A DNA stretch of 64,000 nt from Chitinophaga sp. sic0106 (GTDB lineage: Bacteria > Bacteroidota > Bacteroidia > Chitinophagales > Chitinophagaceae), in contig NZ_JAHUWJ010000006.1 in the NCBI RefSeq assembly GCF_019219075.1, forward strand, positions 310,001 to 374,000. The letters run 5' to 3'. Position 1 is the first letter of the stretch. Each line of letters starts with the position of its first letter. The translations under genes and the position numbers were made by a program. Below are positions 18,668 through 27,233 of the stretch, piece after piece. The notes below the pieces were generated by a model. It saw only the letters and a list, made by a program, of their open reading frames with translations. It was not told the DNA's origin and searched no databases.

Positions 18668-19357
18668 TTATTTAAAAAGGTAAGCCACGCTCACCGTAGC
18701 CACACGGTTTTTTCCGTAGTTTGTTTGCGTAAGTCCGTAACTGTAATTTAACGCCAGCTGTAAACCAAATTTGAATTCATAGCCTGCGGTAATGTTAGCC
18801 CCCGCGTCCAGTTTTTCCACTGTAGGCTTAGCATCCGCCGGGTCAATCGGTGGTGGTACGCCACCAGGAATTACTTCAATAGGCGTAATAGTAATACCAC
18901 CTTCGCCATCCTGACGAAACACCGCTCCGTCCATTTTTCCTCCCAGGTATTCCGCTGCATAACCGCCAAGGCCAGCAAACAGCTTGCCGCTGCCTGCATT
19001 GAACTTATACAGTAGGTTAATTGGCAGCTCAATGTAGTTATGGCGAATACTACCCCTGGTTTCTATTACATAAAAGGTATTGTTGTTGGTAACGCTGTAA
19101 TGCGTCGAGTTTTTCCCCCCTTTGGAACTGAATACCAGCGAGGGTTGCAGATGCAGATGTTTTCCCAGCTGCCAGTCGGCCGTAACGCCTGCCTGCAACG
19201 TATAAAACAGCTGGTTGCTGCTGTTGATAGCGCCCTTACTCACATCAGGCTTACTGAGGGTTGAAAGTCCATCCGCTAACCGGAAGCCCCACCTGATTTG
19301 GGCATTGGTGGCCATGGTACAGCAAAATAGCAGGAATGATAAGAATAGTAGTTTCAT
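18668..19357 (-). CDS. Outer-membrane beta-barrel protein (PorT-like)
   Basis: 229 residues with a signal peptide (1-19, ends NAQ) and alternating amphipathic strands ending in aromatic residues (FKFGLQLALNYSYGL, VATVSVAYLFK at the C-terminus), typical of the PorT-family barrels common in Bacteroidota. The role is unknown. Such proteins are often paralogous small barrels without a fixed function. It is alone on this strand, and the next gene upstream on the strand (AsmA-like) ends 93 bp away. Confidence 0.85.
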   Translation of the reverse strand: MKLLFLSFLLFCCTMATNAQIRWGFRLADGLSTLSKPDVSKGAINSSNQLFYTLQAGVTADWQLGKHLHLQPSLVFSSKGGKNSTHYSVTNNNTFYVIETRGSIRHNYIELPINLLYKFNAGSGKLFAGLGGYAAEYLGGKMDGAVFRQDGEGGITITPIEVIPGGVPPPIDPADAKPTVEKLDAGANITAGYEFKFGLQLALNYSYGLTQTNYGKNRVATVSVAYLFK

Positions 19358-19450
19358 GGTAACGAAGTATAGGTAGGTAGTAAGATATACTAATCTACCT
19401 ATACCTGCTGCGGAACTATGGCATTTTTTATATATGCTTATCTAGTGTGG

Positions 19451-22400
19451 CTACTTCTTCTTTTTACCCAATGAAATATTATATTTCTCAGGTGTGCCGG
19501 AAATGCTCAGATTCATAAATCGTCCTTTCTTGTTCTTATCCGCACTCTCAATGGCGTCCACCTGGTCGGCATCTACCTCTTCCTGCTTGCGGCCGAAGAG
19601 GGCCTGCCAGCCTACCTGGGTAACCATTTTCATGGGCACCCGTATCTGGTACGACATCTTCGTATCCAGCGACTGCTTACCACTCATTTCAATATAGCCG
19701 ATAGAGGTATTGATGCTCATATTTGGAATGTCCAGCGTACCGGCGGCAAAGCTCAGTTTATTTCGCAGGGTGTCGAAACGGATCATCCGCAGGTTTTTAT
19801 CTTTAAAGTAGGTAGCCATGGCCTGCATAGGTGCAAACTCAATCAGCGCTCCGTTATGAATTACGATATCCATGGATGCCCGCGTAGAATCCAGCATAGG
19901 CGTCAGGTCCGGATGCAGTTTAATGTAGCTGCGGATACGTCCTGTGAGCCGGCCATCCAGATTTTTGTTCAGGATCATATCCTGCCCGAAGTTGTCGAAC
20001 TTCAGGAGCATTTTACTGAGGTCCACCGTATCCAGCGTAATGCTGCTGGCAAAGAAGAGGCGTTTGGGATCGGCCACATTCAATACGCCACGCATGCCGA
20101 TATGCCCTTTGGCCATCAGTACATCGATGGTATCTATTTTCACCTTCTGGTCTTCCTGCATGTGGATGCCGGCCTTCAGATTACGCAGCCAGAGCTTGTG
20201 GTAGCGGATCTTACCTACGTCCGCGGTTACATCAAAGTTGCTGAATTTGATTTTGAAGATATTAAAGCCCGACTGGTGAATACTGTCGTTTTCCCGCTTG
20301 GTAGTAGTTTTCACGGGCGCATTCACATCTATTTCCGGATGCTCGCTGAAATCATAGTTCATCATCTCATCAATATTGAGATAGGTGGACTTAATCGCGA
20401 AAAGGTTATTGCGTTTATTGCCTTTTCTGTCGGGACCAGCATAGAGGTGCAGGTTGATGTCAAAGTCGCTGCTGCCCACCTTTCCGGTCAGCGTATCCAC
20501 CACCAGGTATTTGTTGGTGCCGTATCTTACGCGGCCTTTGATATTTTCTATTTTGATCGGGTGTTCTTTCAGGGAGCCGGAGATATTGGCGATTTGTGCA
20601 TCCACGCGTTTAAATGTAGTGTCGTAGCGCATTTTCAGCCGTGCACGCAGCCACAGGTTATTGGCCTGCTCATACCAGTATCCTTTTGGAATAAACTGTC
20701 GGCCCCGGGTGCTGATCAGGTCATTGACGGCCAACCGGTCCGATTTAAGATCAAAAGCCAGCTCTGTATGTCCTTTCTTGATTTTGTCGAACCAGAGGTT
20801 GTAGTTGGTAAGGCGTCCTTTGAAAGCGATGTTACTGCTGTCGATACCACCGGAGAAATTTTTCACCTGCAGCATGGTATCCGCAATGGTTACATCGGCG
20901 GTAAAATCGTGGAAGCTATGCGGATAGCGCTTGAAGCTGGATTTAAATTGTTCTATTTTAAAAGTGCCCTTAGGCAGTGGATTAGGGTGCAGGAGTTCCT
21001 GGACACTGGTTTCCAGTGCCACTGCCAGCCGGAAGCCGGTAATCATTTCTTCCCTCAGTTTCTTGTGAGTGGAATCCGCCAGCATGAGTTCCGCCGGCAA
21101 AATTTTATTGGAGTTTACCTGGAACGTTACCCGCACAGGTTTACTTTGTTTATGGAAGATGGCAGGGAGATCGCTGAGTGAACCGCTGGCGGCAAGATCA
21201 CTTTCGCCGATGCGGAAATTGAGCGTGTCGAGTGTGAGGCGGCCCTCTGCTACCTGCGCATGAATATTTACATGTCTTACCGGCAGCGGGTAATTAGGTA
21301 TGCGGAAAGCCAGGTTGGTAACGGTTAATTCGCTCTGCACACCTTCTTTCAGCTTGGCCAGGCTTTGCTCTGGTATCTGCATGTCGGCCAGCTCGCGGAA
21401 GTTCATGTTCAGGCGTATATCACCTTCGATTTGTTCCAGGTCTTTGATACCGAGGAACTCCCCAACAAAGCGGATATTCAGTTCAGAGTAAACCTGCATA
21501 ATGATATGCGGATCGGTGAAGTCTTTTACCAGGAAGTTACCTTTAAACACCCCTTTGCCCGGTTTGGCTACCATGTCGAGCAGGTGTAGTTCCGAAGTTT
21601 TCAGCGAGTGTCCGGTACCGTTAGTATAGTATCCACGGAAGCCGAGGGAGTCCAGCTTTTTGTTTACGCTGGTGTTTTCGAACCACACGTTTTCGCAGCC
21701 GAAGTTAACGGTGATGGCAGGCATCTGGGTTTCGCTGAGCGGGCCTTTGATGATGCCATCGAAGAAAATCCGGCCATCGCGGCGGTACTGGGTCATTTTA
21801 TCAGCCACGTTTTCCGGCACCAGGGCAAAGAGCAGGTTCAGGTCCGGGCGGTCGCCCTTTACCTGGAGGTCTACTACTGGTGTATTTTTCAGGTTAGCAT
21901 TACCTTTTATATCCAGACTGGCATTTTCCAGTTTGATATTGGCATTTTCCAGTTCCAGGAAGGCCTTGTTCATGTCGTAATCGCCCGCCAGGGATAGTGC
22001 CAGGTGTTTGTGCCTGAACAGGGTACTGTCTGTTTTGCCGGTAATATCCAGCAACAGCTTGCCATCCAGTTTCAGGGCCATGTGGTTATTGCGCATGCTG
22101 AAACTGGTGGTGATCTTATCCAGCTCGGTGGCTATGTTTATACCACTGCTTACATCATGGTAGGTAACATGGATATTTTTCAGGATAATTTTTTTCAGGT
22201 CGAGGGTTAAGTCCTCTTCTGCCGCCGTATCGGCAGGGGTAGGTGCGGCCTTGGGCAGCGTATGTGCTTCCACGATATCAAAGGTACCGTTGGCGGCCCT
22301 CCGGACATGCACCCTGGCGGTGTTGACCACGAGGATACGTACTTTGTATTGTTGTTTTAATATGTCGGGGAGACTAAAACCCACAAACAGCTTTTCCACC

Positions 22401-22669
22401 TCGTACATCGGTGCTTTGTCCATTTTCTTGCTGGCATAAAACTTCACATCGTGCAATACGATGGAGATATATGGAAAATGTGCAAAGGGATTGATACTGC
22501 TTTTGCCCAGTACCAGTTCACCTGTAAACTGCTTATTGAGTTCTTTAACAGCCAGTTGGGTCAGCCGCTGTTGTTGGCTATAGAGTATTCCTGCTGCTAT
22601 GATAATTACCAGTAAAAATGCCCCTAAAGTGATTCCCGCTATTCTTAAAATTTTCTTGCCTTTTTTCAT
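19451..22669 (-). CDS. AsmA-family large envelope protein
   Basis: I choose the ATG at 22669 (MKKGKKILRIAG), which puts one N-terminal membrane helix at about residues 7-30. The longer frame starting at 22735 adds a non-typical leader. The 1072-residue protein has a short cytoplasmic head, the helix and a long beta-rich periplasmic part with AsmA-like segments near the N-terminus (LKKIILKNIHVTYHD) and C-terminus (LDTKMSYQIRVPM). AsmA-like proteins bridge the membranes and are thought to move lipids or affect outer-membrane assembly. The 441-residue plus-strand frame at 19856-21181 is a shadow. Confidence 0.9.
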   Translation of the reverse strand: MKKGKKILRIAGITLGAFLLVIIIAAGILYSQQQRLTQLAVKELNKQFTGELVLGKSSINPFAHFPYISIVLHDVKFYASKKMDKAPMYEVEKLFVGFSLPDILKQQYKVRILVVNTARVHVRRAANGTFDIVEAHTLPKAAPTPADTAAEEDLTLDLKKIILKNIHVTYHDVSSGINIATELDKITTSFSMRNNHMALKLDGKLLLDITGKTDSTLFRHKHLALSLAGDYDMNKAFLELENANIKLENASLDIKGNANLKNTPVVDLQVKGDRPDLNLLFALVPENVADKMTQYRRDGRIFFDGIIKGPLSETQMPAITVNFGCENVWFENTSVNKKLDSLGFRGYYTNGTGHSLKTSELHLLDMVAKPGKGVFKGNFLVKDFTDPHIIMQVYSELNIRFVGEFLGIKDLEQIEGDIRLNMNFRELADMQIPEQSLAKLKEGVQSELTVTNLAFRIPNYPLPVRHVNIHAQVAEGRLTLDTLNFRIGESDLAASGSLSDLPAIFHKQSKPVRVTFQVNSNKILPAELMLADSTHKKLREEMITGFRLAVALETSVQELLHPNPLPKGTFKIEQFKSSFKRYPHSFHDFTADVTIADTMLQVKNFSGGIDSSNIAFKGRLTNYNLWFDKIKKGHTELAFDLKSDRLAVNDLISTRGRQFIPKGYWYEQANNLWLRARLKMRYDTTFKRVDAQIANISGSLKEHPIKIENIKGRVRYGTNKYLVVDTLTGKVGSSDFDINLHLYAGPDRKGNKRNNLFAIKSTYLNIDEMMNYDFSEHPEIDVNAPVKTTTKRENDSIHQSGFNIFKIKFSNFDVTADVGKIRYHKLWLRNLKAGIHMQEDQKVKIDTIDVLMAKGHIGMRGVLNVADPKRLFFASSITLDTVDLSKMLLKFDNFGQDMILNKNLDGRLTGRIRSYIKLHPDLTPMLDSTRASMDIVIHNGALIEFAPMQAMATYFKDKNLRMIRFDTLRNKLSFAAGTLDIPNMSINTSIGYIEMSGKQSLDTKMSYQIRVPMKMVTQVGWQALFGRKQEEVDADQVDAIESADKNKKGRFMNLSISGTPEKYNISLGKKKK

Positions 22670-22983
22670 GATATGGCCTTGCTTCCGGCGGTAAAAATAT
22701 AAAATTTTTGCATGTGTAAGCAGGGTATGCTGCATCCGATAATGTTAAAATTATGTAATAATCCCGGTAATTGGTGGCTGCGTTCCCGTTGCAGACCATG
22801 ATTTTATATTGCATAACCCTGTTGGGCCTCAAAATACACCGAACATCCTGAAAGGGGATCTTACTGCTGCCGGATTGTATGGCGGGTCCGTGTAAACAGG
22901 TAGAGCCGCAATGCTTGCGGCTAGTTGCTTGCCAGTAAAGTGTGTAATCATTATTCGTCATAAGCCTTACCATCTTTATCCCC
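22670..22983. other. Divergent intergenic region, 314 bp
   Basis: It lies between the divergent AsmA-like and GT-C-like genes and should hold both promoters. The only clear structure is an 8-bp hairpin AGCCGCAA/TTGCGGCT (22904-22911, 22915-22922) with loop TGC. I see no gene and no convincing TTTG/TAnnTTTG pair. Confidence 0.5.
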
Positions 22984-25227
22984 ATGAGTAAAAAAGCAAT
23001 AATGTCCGACACCGGCCCTATTATGGACCCAAACACATTAGTTCCGGATCACCCTACGGATAGTGCAGCTACCCCCGAGAGCTCCGGGCTCACCCCGGAT
23101 TACCTGTTTTACAGGCAGCGATTTTTCAAATATCCGTTACAGTTAACTGCCGGGAATTTACAACATACAGATGTGTGGAGAGCTATCCTGTGGCTGCTTT
23201 CCTGGCTGAGAGTGTCGATTTTACCTCATCGTAAACCTGCTAACCTGGAAAGTGCCCTTCGCTATAGTGTGGGTAAATACGGATACCGGGAGTTTTACAA
23301 AGGTTATGTAAAGAAAATTAGTGGGAGGGATGCTAAAGCGGTGTTGTTGGCCGGGTTGCCGGAAAACAGGCAGCTGATTACCGTGAGTGTGCTGCTGAAA
23401 AAATTATCCCTGTTGCATAAAAAAACAGGAGAGTGGAAGCCCCTGCATCTGAAGGATTGCAATATTGCCGTTACAGATACTTCCGTATCTGCGGCCGACC
23501 TGGAGATACGGAATGATACCACCACCGGTAACGTATGGGTATCGCTGCATTACTATTCCAATCCGCCGGAGAATGGCTGGCAGCGCCCCGACGAGGACTT
23601 CCAGCAACAGGCGGTGCAGGAGCTGGAAAAAATCGGCATCGCCGCAGTGGCCAATGTGCTGGACGTAATGGTGGAACGGCAGGAAATCATAGTGGCGGAT
23701 CACTTCAACTTTACGCTGGAGCAACTGCAGGATAAAAACTATGATAATGCCTCACTGGCAACTTATGTATTTAAAAATCCTGCCAACAGGTGGTATGTAA
23801 TAGCCGCCGTTTTGCTGATGGCGGTGCAGTTTACGGTGTTTAAATACCTGTATCCGTTTGCGCAATTTATCAACGGGGACTCCTACGCCTACCTGGATTC
23901 TGCATACCGCAACCTCGATACATCCACTTACCCCATTGGCTATCCGAAGTTTTTGCGGCTGTTCAGTATTTTTTCCAAGTCGGATACCTTGCTGGTAACA
24001 TTGCAGTATTGCTTCCTGATGGCGAGTTTGCTGGCATTGGTTTTCACGTTATTTTATTTCCTGAAGCCGGCAAAGCCAACAAAGATCGTACTGTTCCTTT
24101 TTGTGCTCATTAATCCTGTGCTGTTATACCTGAGCAACTATGTATCCAGTGATACTATGTTTCTCGCTTTAAGTCTCACCTGGTTTACCCTGTTGTTCTG
24201 GATTATGTACCGGCCTACGCCTAAGCTGGTGTTCTGGCATGGGGTGGTATTGTTTGTAGCCTTTACGATGCGCTACAATGCCCTGTTTTACCCCATGATA
24301 GCCTTCTTTGGGTTTATGTTGGCGCGCCGGCGCATCTGGCTGAAAATGGCAGGACTGGTGTTTGCACTGCTGCTGATTGGCTGGTTTGTACAATTTAACA
24401 AAAGCAAGTACAAAGCGCTTACCGGTATCAGTCAGTTTAGTCCGTTTACCGGCTGGCAGATGGCCAATAACGCCATGTATGCCTACCGCTATGTGGATAG
24501 TGCGCAACGTAAGCCGGTGCCTAAAAAGTTACAGGCCCTGGACCAGCGTATCCGCGAATTTTACGACAGTACCCGGGACACCCGCAGGTTTCCTGCGGAA
24601 ATGGTAAAGGCCAGTACCGTGTATATGTGGACCCGCACCGCACCACTGCAAACGTACATGCGTGCGCAGTTTAAGAATACAAAAGACAGTACTAACCAAC
24701 ATAAGATGTGGGCCAGTATGGGACCACTGTATAACGAGTACGGCAGGGAGATTATTAAGATGTATCCCATGCAGTTTACAGAGTTTTACCTGTGGCCAAA
24801 TTTTCTGAAATATTATACACCGCCGGTGGAGTTTTTGGAGAAGTATAACATGGGGGTGGACAGTGTAACGGAGGTGGCTAAAGTCTGGTTTAACTACAAG
24901 AGCAGGAAGGTGACTACGCGACTAAAATCGTTCAAGGTGCCTATACTGAATTACTATCCGATTATGGTAGGTGTTTTCAGCGTGCTGTTTTTGTTTGGCT
25001 GTATATCCTTGGTGGTGCTGGGGGCGCATAAGAAGCCTATTATGCTGAAAGCTATGCTGCTGGCCTTTGCGCTATGGTCTGTTAACATGGGATTCAGCGT
25101 GTTTGCATCACCGATAGCCCTGCGATTCCAATTGTTTCCGATTCTTGTTTCGGCTGCCTTTACCATCCTGGTGATTGGCTATATCGCCGAAGCTGCTTTT
25201 GACAATAAACAAAAAGAAACTACATGA
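22984..25227 (+). CDS. Multi-spanning GT-C-like glycosyltransferase with extra N-terminal domain
   Basis: 747 residues. Residues ~30-255 are a soluble, charged region of unknown type that precedes the membrane part. From ~257 on come about eight to ten hydrophobic helices and a DSYAYLDSAYRN motif just after the first, the place where GT-C enzymes (ArnT/PMT-like) carry an acidic catalytic loop. C-terminal helices follow a ~140-residue extracytoplasmic segment. The assignment as polyprenyl-phosphate-sugar transferase is inference. Alternative starts exist at 23005 and 23026. The stop overlaps the next gene's ATG (ATGA), so it heads a three-gene operon with a MauE-like and a thioredoxin-like protein. 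Confidence 0.75.
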   Translation: MSKKAIMSDTGPIMDPNTLVPDHPTDSAATPESSGLTPDYLFYRQRFFKYPLQLTAGNLQHTDVWRAILWLLSWLRVSILPHRKPANLESALRYSVGKYGYREFYKGYVKKISGRDAKAVLLAGLPENRQLITVSVLLKKLSLLHKKTGEWKPLHLKDCNIAVTDTSVSAADLEIRNDTTTGNVWVSLHYYSNPPENGWQRPDEDFQQQAVQELEKIGIAAVANVLDVMVERQEIIVADHFNFTLEQLQDKNYDNASLATYVFKNPANRWYVIAAVLLMAVQFTVFKYLYPFAQFINGDSYAYLDSAYRNLDTSTYPIGYPKFLRLFSIFSKSDTLLVTLQYCFLMASLLALVFTLFYFLKPAKPTKIVLFLFVLINPVLLYLSNYVSSDTMFLALSLTWFTLLFWIMYRPTPKLVFWHGVVLFVAFTMRYNALFYPMIAFFGFMLARRRIWLKMAGLVFALLLIGWFVQFNKSKYKALTGISQFSPFTGWQMANNAMYAYRYVDSAQRKPVPKKLQALDQRIREFYDSTRDTRRFPAEMVKASTVYMWTRTAPLQTYMRAQFKNTKDSTNQHKMWASMGPLYNEYGREIIKMYPMQFTEFYLWPNFLKYYTPPVEFLEKYNMGVDSVTEVAKVWFNYKSRKVTTRLKSFKVPILNYYPIMVGVFSVLFLFGCISLVVLGAHKKPIMLKAMLLAFALWSVNMGFSVFASPIALRFQLFPILVSAAFTILVIGYIAEAAFDNKQKETT

Positions 25228-25649
25228 AAAAAACCTGGTTTGTAGAAATCGTTGCCTTCCTGATTGCCGCTTTGTTTATTTATACCGGCATCATGAAATT
25301 CAGAGAACATGACGTATTCCGTTTTGCGATTGGGAATACGCCGGTTTTAAAACCGATGTCAGCTGCGCTGGCCTGGGGGCTTCCAGCGTTGGAGCTGATT
25401 ATCGCAGTATTGCTGCTGGTGCCGGCACTGCGTCGTAAAGGGCTGTTGGCCGCTTTTGGTTTAATGATCGCCTTTACCATTTACATCGCGGCTAACCTGA
25501 TTTTTGCGTCTAAGCTGCCCTGCAATTGTGGTGGCGTATTACAGCAAATGACATGGCCGCAGCACCTGGTGTTTAATATAGTTGTAACCGCTGCTGCCGG
25601 ACTGGCCCTGGTTTGGGAAAAACAAACCACCAAGAAAGTGGCACTTTAA
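25224..25649 (+). CDS. MauE/DoxX-like membrane protein
   Basis: 141 residues with four membrane helices. A conserved CNCGG motif sits in the loop before the last helix. This matches the MauE/DoxX-like family, whose members often accompany thioredoxin-fold proteins and are thought to pass reducing or oxidising equivalents across the membrane. It overlaps the upstream gene by 4 bp and is 9 bp before the thioredoxin-fold lipoprotein, so the three are translationally coupled or co-transcribed. Confidence 0.88.
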   Translation: MKKTWFVEIVAFLIAALFIYTGIMKFREHDVFRFAIGNTPVLKPMSAALAWGLPALELIIAVLLLVPALRRKGLLAAFGLMIAFTIYIAANLIFASKLPCNCGGVLQQMTWPQHLVFNIVVTAAAGLALVWEKQTTKKVAL

Positions 25650-25658
25650 AAAGGATAT

Positions 25659-26162
25659 ATGAAGAGATTATTAACCGTGGTGGCATTGATAGCATTCCTT
25701 ACCAGCTGCTTCGATGCCCCTCCGCCACCGCCGTTTATTTCCGGCAGGGAAGGGGAGACGCTGCAGCCCTGGTCGTTTCTTAAAACAGACAGTACCTATG
25801 GTACCATTGATACGGCCTCCGGTAACCCTGCTATTGTGTTCTATGTTTCCTACACCTGTCCGTACTGCAAGGCAGAGCTGGAAGCATTGCTGAAAAAATC
25901 CGACAGCCTGGGTAAAACGCACGTGTATGTGGTCACCAACGCCAAGTTCGACGAGATCAAGGAGTATTCGAAGGAGTTTAAGCTGGATCAATACCAGCAA
26001 AACTTCTCCTATGGCATTGATACGGGTTATACCATCCTGAAATACTTCGGTATTCACGGGGTGCCGTTTATTGCCGTTTACAACCATAAACACGTGCTGA
26101 AACAGGCTTTCAATGGTGTTACTGAAACCGCAAAGCTCAGGGAAGTGGCTGCCGAAAACTGA
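25659..26162 (+). CDS. Thioredoxin-fold lipoprotein (thiol-disulphide oxidoreductase)
   Basis: 167 residues. The signal peptide ends in the lipobox FLTSC (C17). A Pro-rich linker (PPPPPF) leads to a thioredoxin-like domain with active-site CPYC at 67-70 and the cis-Pro segment GVPFIAVYN. It is probably anchored in the periplasm and works with the MauE-like partner encoded just upstream to set the redox state of Cys residues in an unknown client. An AT-rich hairpin terminator follows. Confidence 0.92.
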   Translation: MKRLLTVVALIAFLTSCFDAPPPPPFISGREGETLQPWSFLKTDSTYGTIDTASGNPAIVFYVSYTCPYCKAELEALLKKSDSLGKTHVYVVTNAKFDEIKEYSKEFKLDQYQQNFSYGIDTGYTILKYFGIHGVPFIAVYNHKHVLKQAFNGVTETAKLREVAAEN

Positions 26163-26171
26163 CAAATGGGT

Positions 26172-26225
26172 AATTGTTAATCATTACTTTACGAATCCAG
26201 ATTCACAATTGATTAACAATTTTTT
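26172..26225 (+). terminator. Terminator of the GT-C/MauE/thioredoxin operon
   Basis: A 12-bp stem AATTGTTAATCA/TGATTAACAATT (26172-26183, 26210-26221) with a 26-nt loop is followed by a T run. The stem is AT-rich, but length and T tract support termination. Confidence 0.6.
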
Positions 26226-26256
26226 ACTTCGCAGTTTGAAAAAATAATTCGATACT

Positions 26257-26313
26257 TGTATTACCAACACAGTTGGGGACCATTCACCAGAATGTTACTG
26301 CGTTGGTAATACA
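26257..26313 (+). promoter_or_regulatory. Inverted repeat upstream of ECF sigma gene
   Basis: TGTATTACCAAC (26257-26268) and GTTGGTAATACA (26302-26313) are exact reverse complements, 33 nt apart and 70 bp before the sigma-factor ATG. It may be an operator or a leader hairpin. No T tract follows, so it is not a normal terminator. Confidence 0.5.
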
Positions 26314-26382
26314 TGACCTTGTTTATGACCGGTTTTACCAGAAAGCTAGGAGTTAGGGGTAACCTTATCCAAAACCTCCGCA

Positions 26383-26949
26383 ATGGCAAACCAGTACAAA
26401 TTATTCAACCAAGCATCGAATGACCACCTGGCAGATTTTTTTCAATGTAACCGGGAAGCTGCCATCAAAGAACTGTACAACGCATATTACAAACAACTAA
26501 TTACGCTCGCTAATGGGATTCTGCGCGACAAATGTCTGGCAGAAGATGTAGTGCAAAATACTTTTATCACCATCTGGAATAAAAGAGGCAGCCTACCCGT
26601 ACCCATTAACCTCAAAGGTTACCTTGTGGTATGCGTGAAGCGTAAAGCATATGACGCCATCAGAAAGGAGAAGAAAAGAATGGAGCAACCCATTCCCGAT
26701 TATGAAGATGAGAGGATGGAAGGTATGCGGCAACGTGGCATAGAGGAAAAGGAAATTTATTCCGGCATCCTCAAAGCAATGAAAAGCATCCCGCCCAAAC
26801 AACGTAAAGTGTTTGAGCAACGCTATCTGCAGGACCTCTCCAGCAGGGAAATCATGGCAAACAACCACCTGACCGCACAAACCATAAAAAATCATATGCA
26901 TGTATGCATACGTATTATGCGGAAGAAGTTAAAACACCATTATAGCTGA
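26383..26949 (+). CDS. ECF-type RNA polymerase sigma factor
   Basis: 188 residues. Region 2 is visible at ~20-90 (ELYNAYYKQLITLANGIL ... AEDVVQNTFITIWNKR). Region 4 lies at ~130-185 with helix-turn-helix LSSREIMANNHLTAQTIKNH. This is the sigma-70 layout of Bacteroidota ECF factors that usually act with a FecR-type anti-sigma and a SusC-like receptor. Neither is encoded next to it here, so it is an orphan in this window. The following gene (GH2) is on the same strand 284 bp away, beyond a long palindrome. Confidence 0.95.
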   Translation: MANQYKLFNQASNDHLADFFQCNREAAIKELYNAYYKQLITLANGILRDKCLAEDVVQNTFITIWNKRGSLPVPINLKGYLVVCVKRKAYDAIRKEKKRMEQPIPDYEDERMEGMRQRGIEEKEIYSGILKAMKSIPPKQRKVFEQRYLQDLSSREIMANNHLTAQTIKNHMHVCIRIMRKKLKHHYS

Positions 26950-27027
26950 TTTTATATTACTAAAGAGTCTTGTGACCTCGCGTCACTAGAGAGAAGTACA
27001 CTTCATTCACTTTCGTTCGCGGAACAT

Positions 27028-27164
27028 GAGGTTGTATCAAAAGTAATTTATCTGGCAGTATACTCCCCCGCACTAACACGCGGCACCATTTTACATCAGT
27101 AAGCCTGATGGATTGGTAAGGGGGGGTATAACAGAGCATTACTTTTGATACAACCTCTTTTTTT
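27028..27164. repeat. Long palindromic element with 20-bp perfect arms
   Basis: GAGGTTGTATCAAAAGTAAT at 27028-27047 is the exact reverse complement of 27138-27157, and T7 follows. The 90-nt interior can fold further: a partly complementary GTATACTCCCCC/GGGGGGTATA pair and a CATCAG/CTGATG hairpin. It fills most of the gap between the sigma factor and GH2 genes, so it could be a long terminator or a small mobile or palindromic repeat. A related element occurs at 35755-35860. Confidence 0.6.
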
Positions 27165-27233
27165 ATTATATCCCACAGCGCAGTCCCGATCCACGTGCAT
27201 TAGAATTCCCTTACGACTCAAAAGCCATTTACT

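Noticed and set aside
19856..21181. 441-residue plus-strand frame inside the AsmA-like gene
   Set aside because: Antisense shadow of a well-supported long gene; no family likeness.
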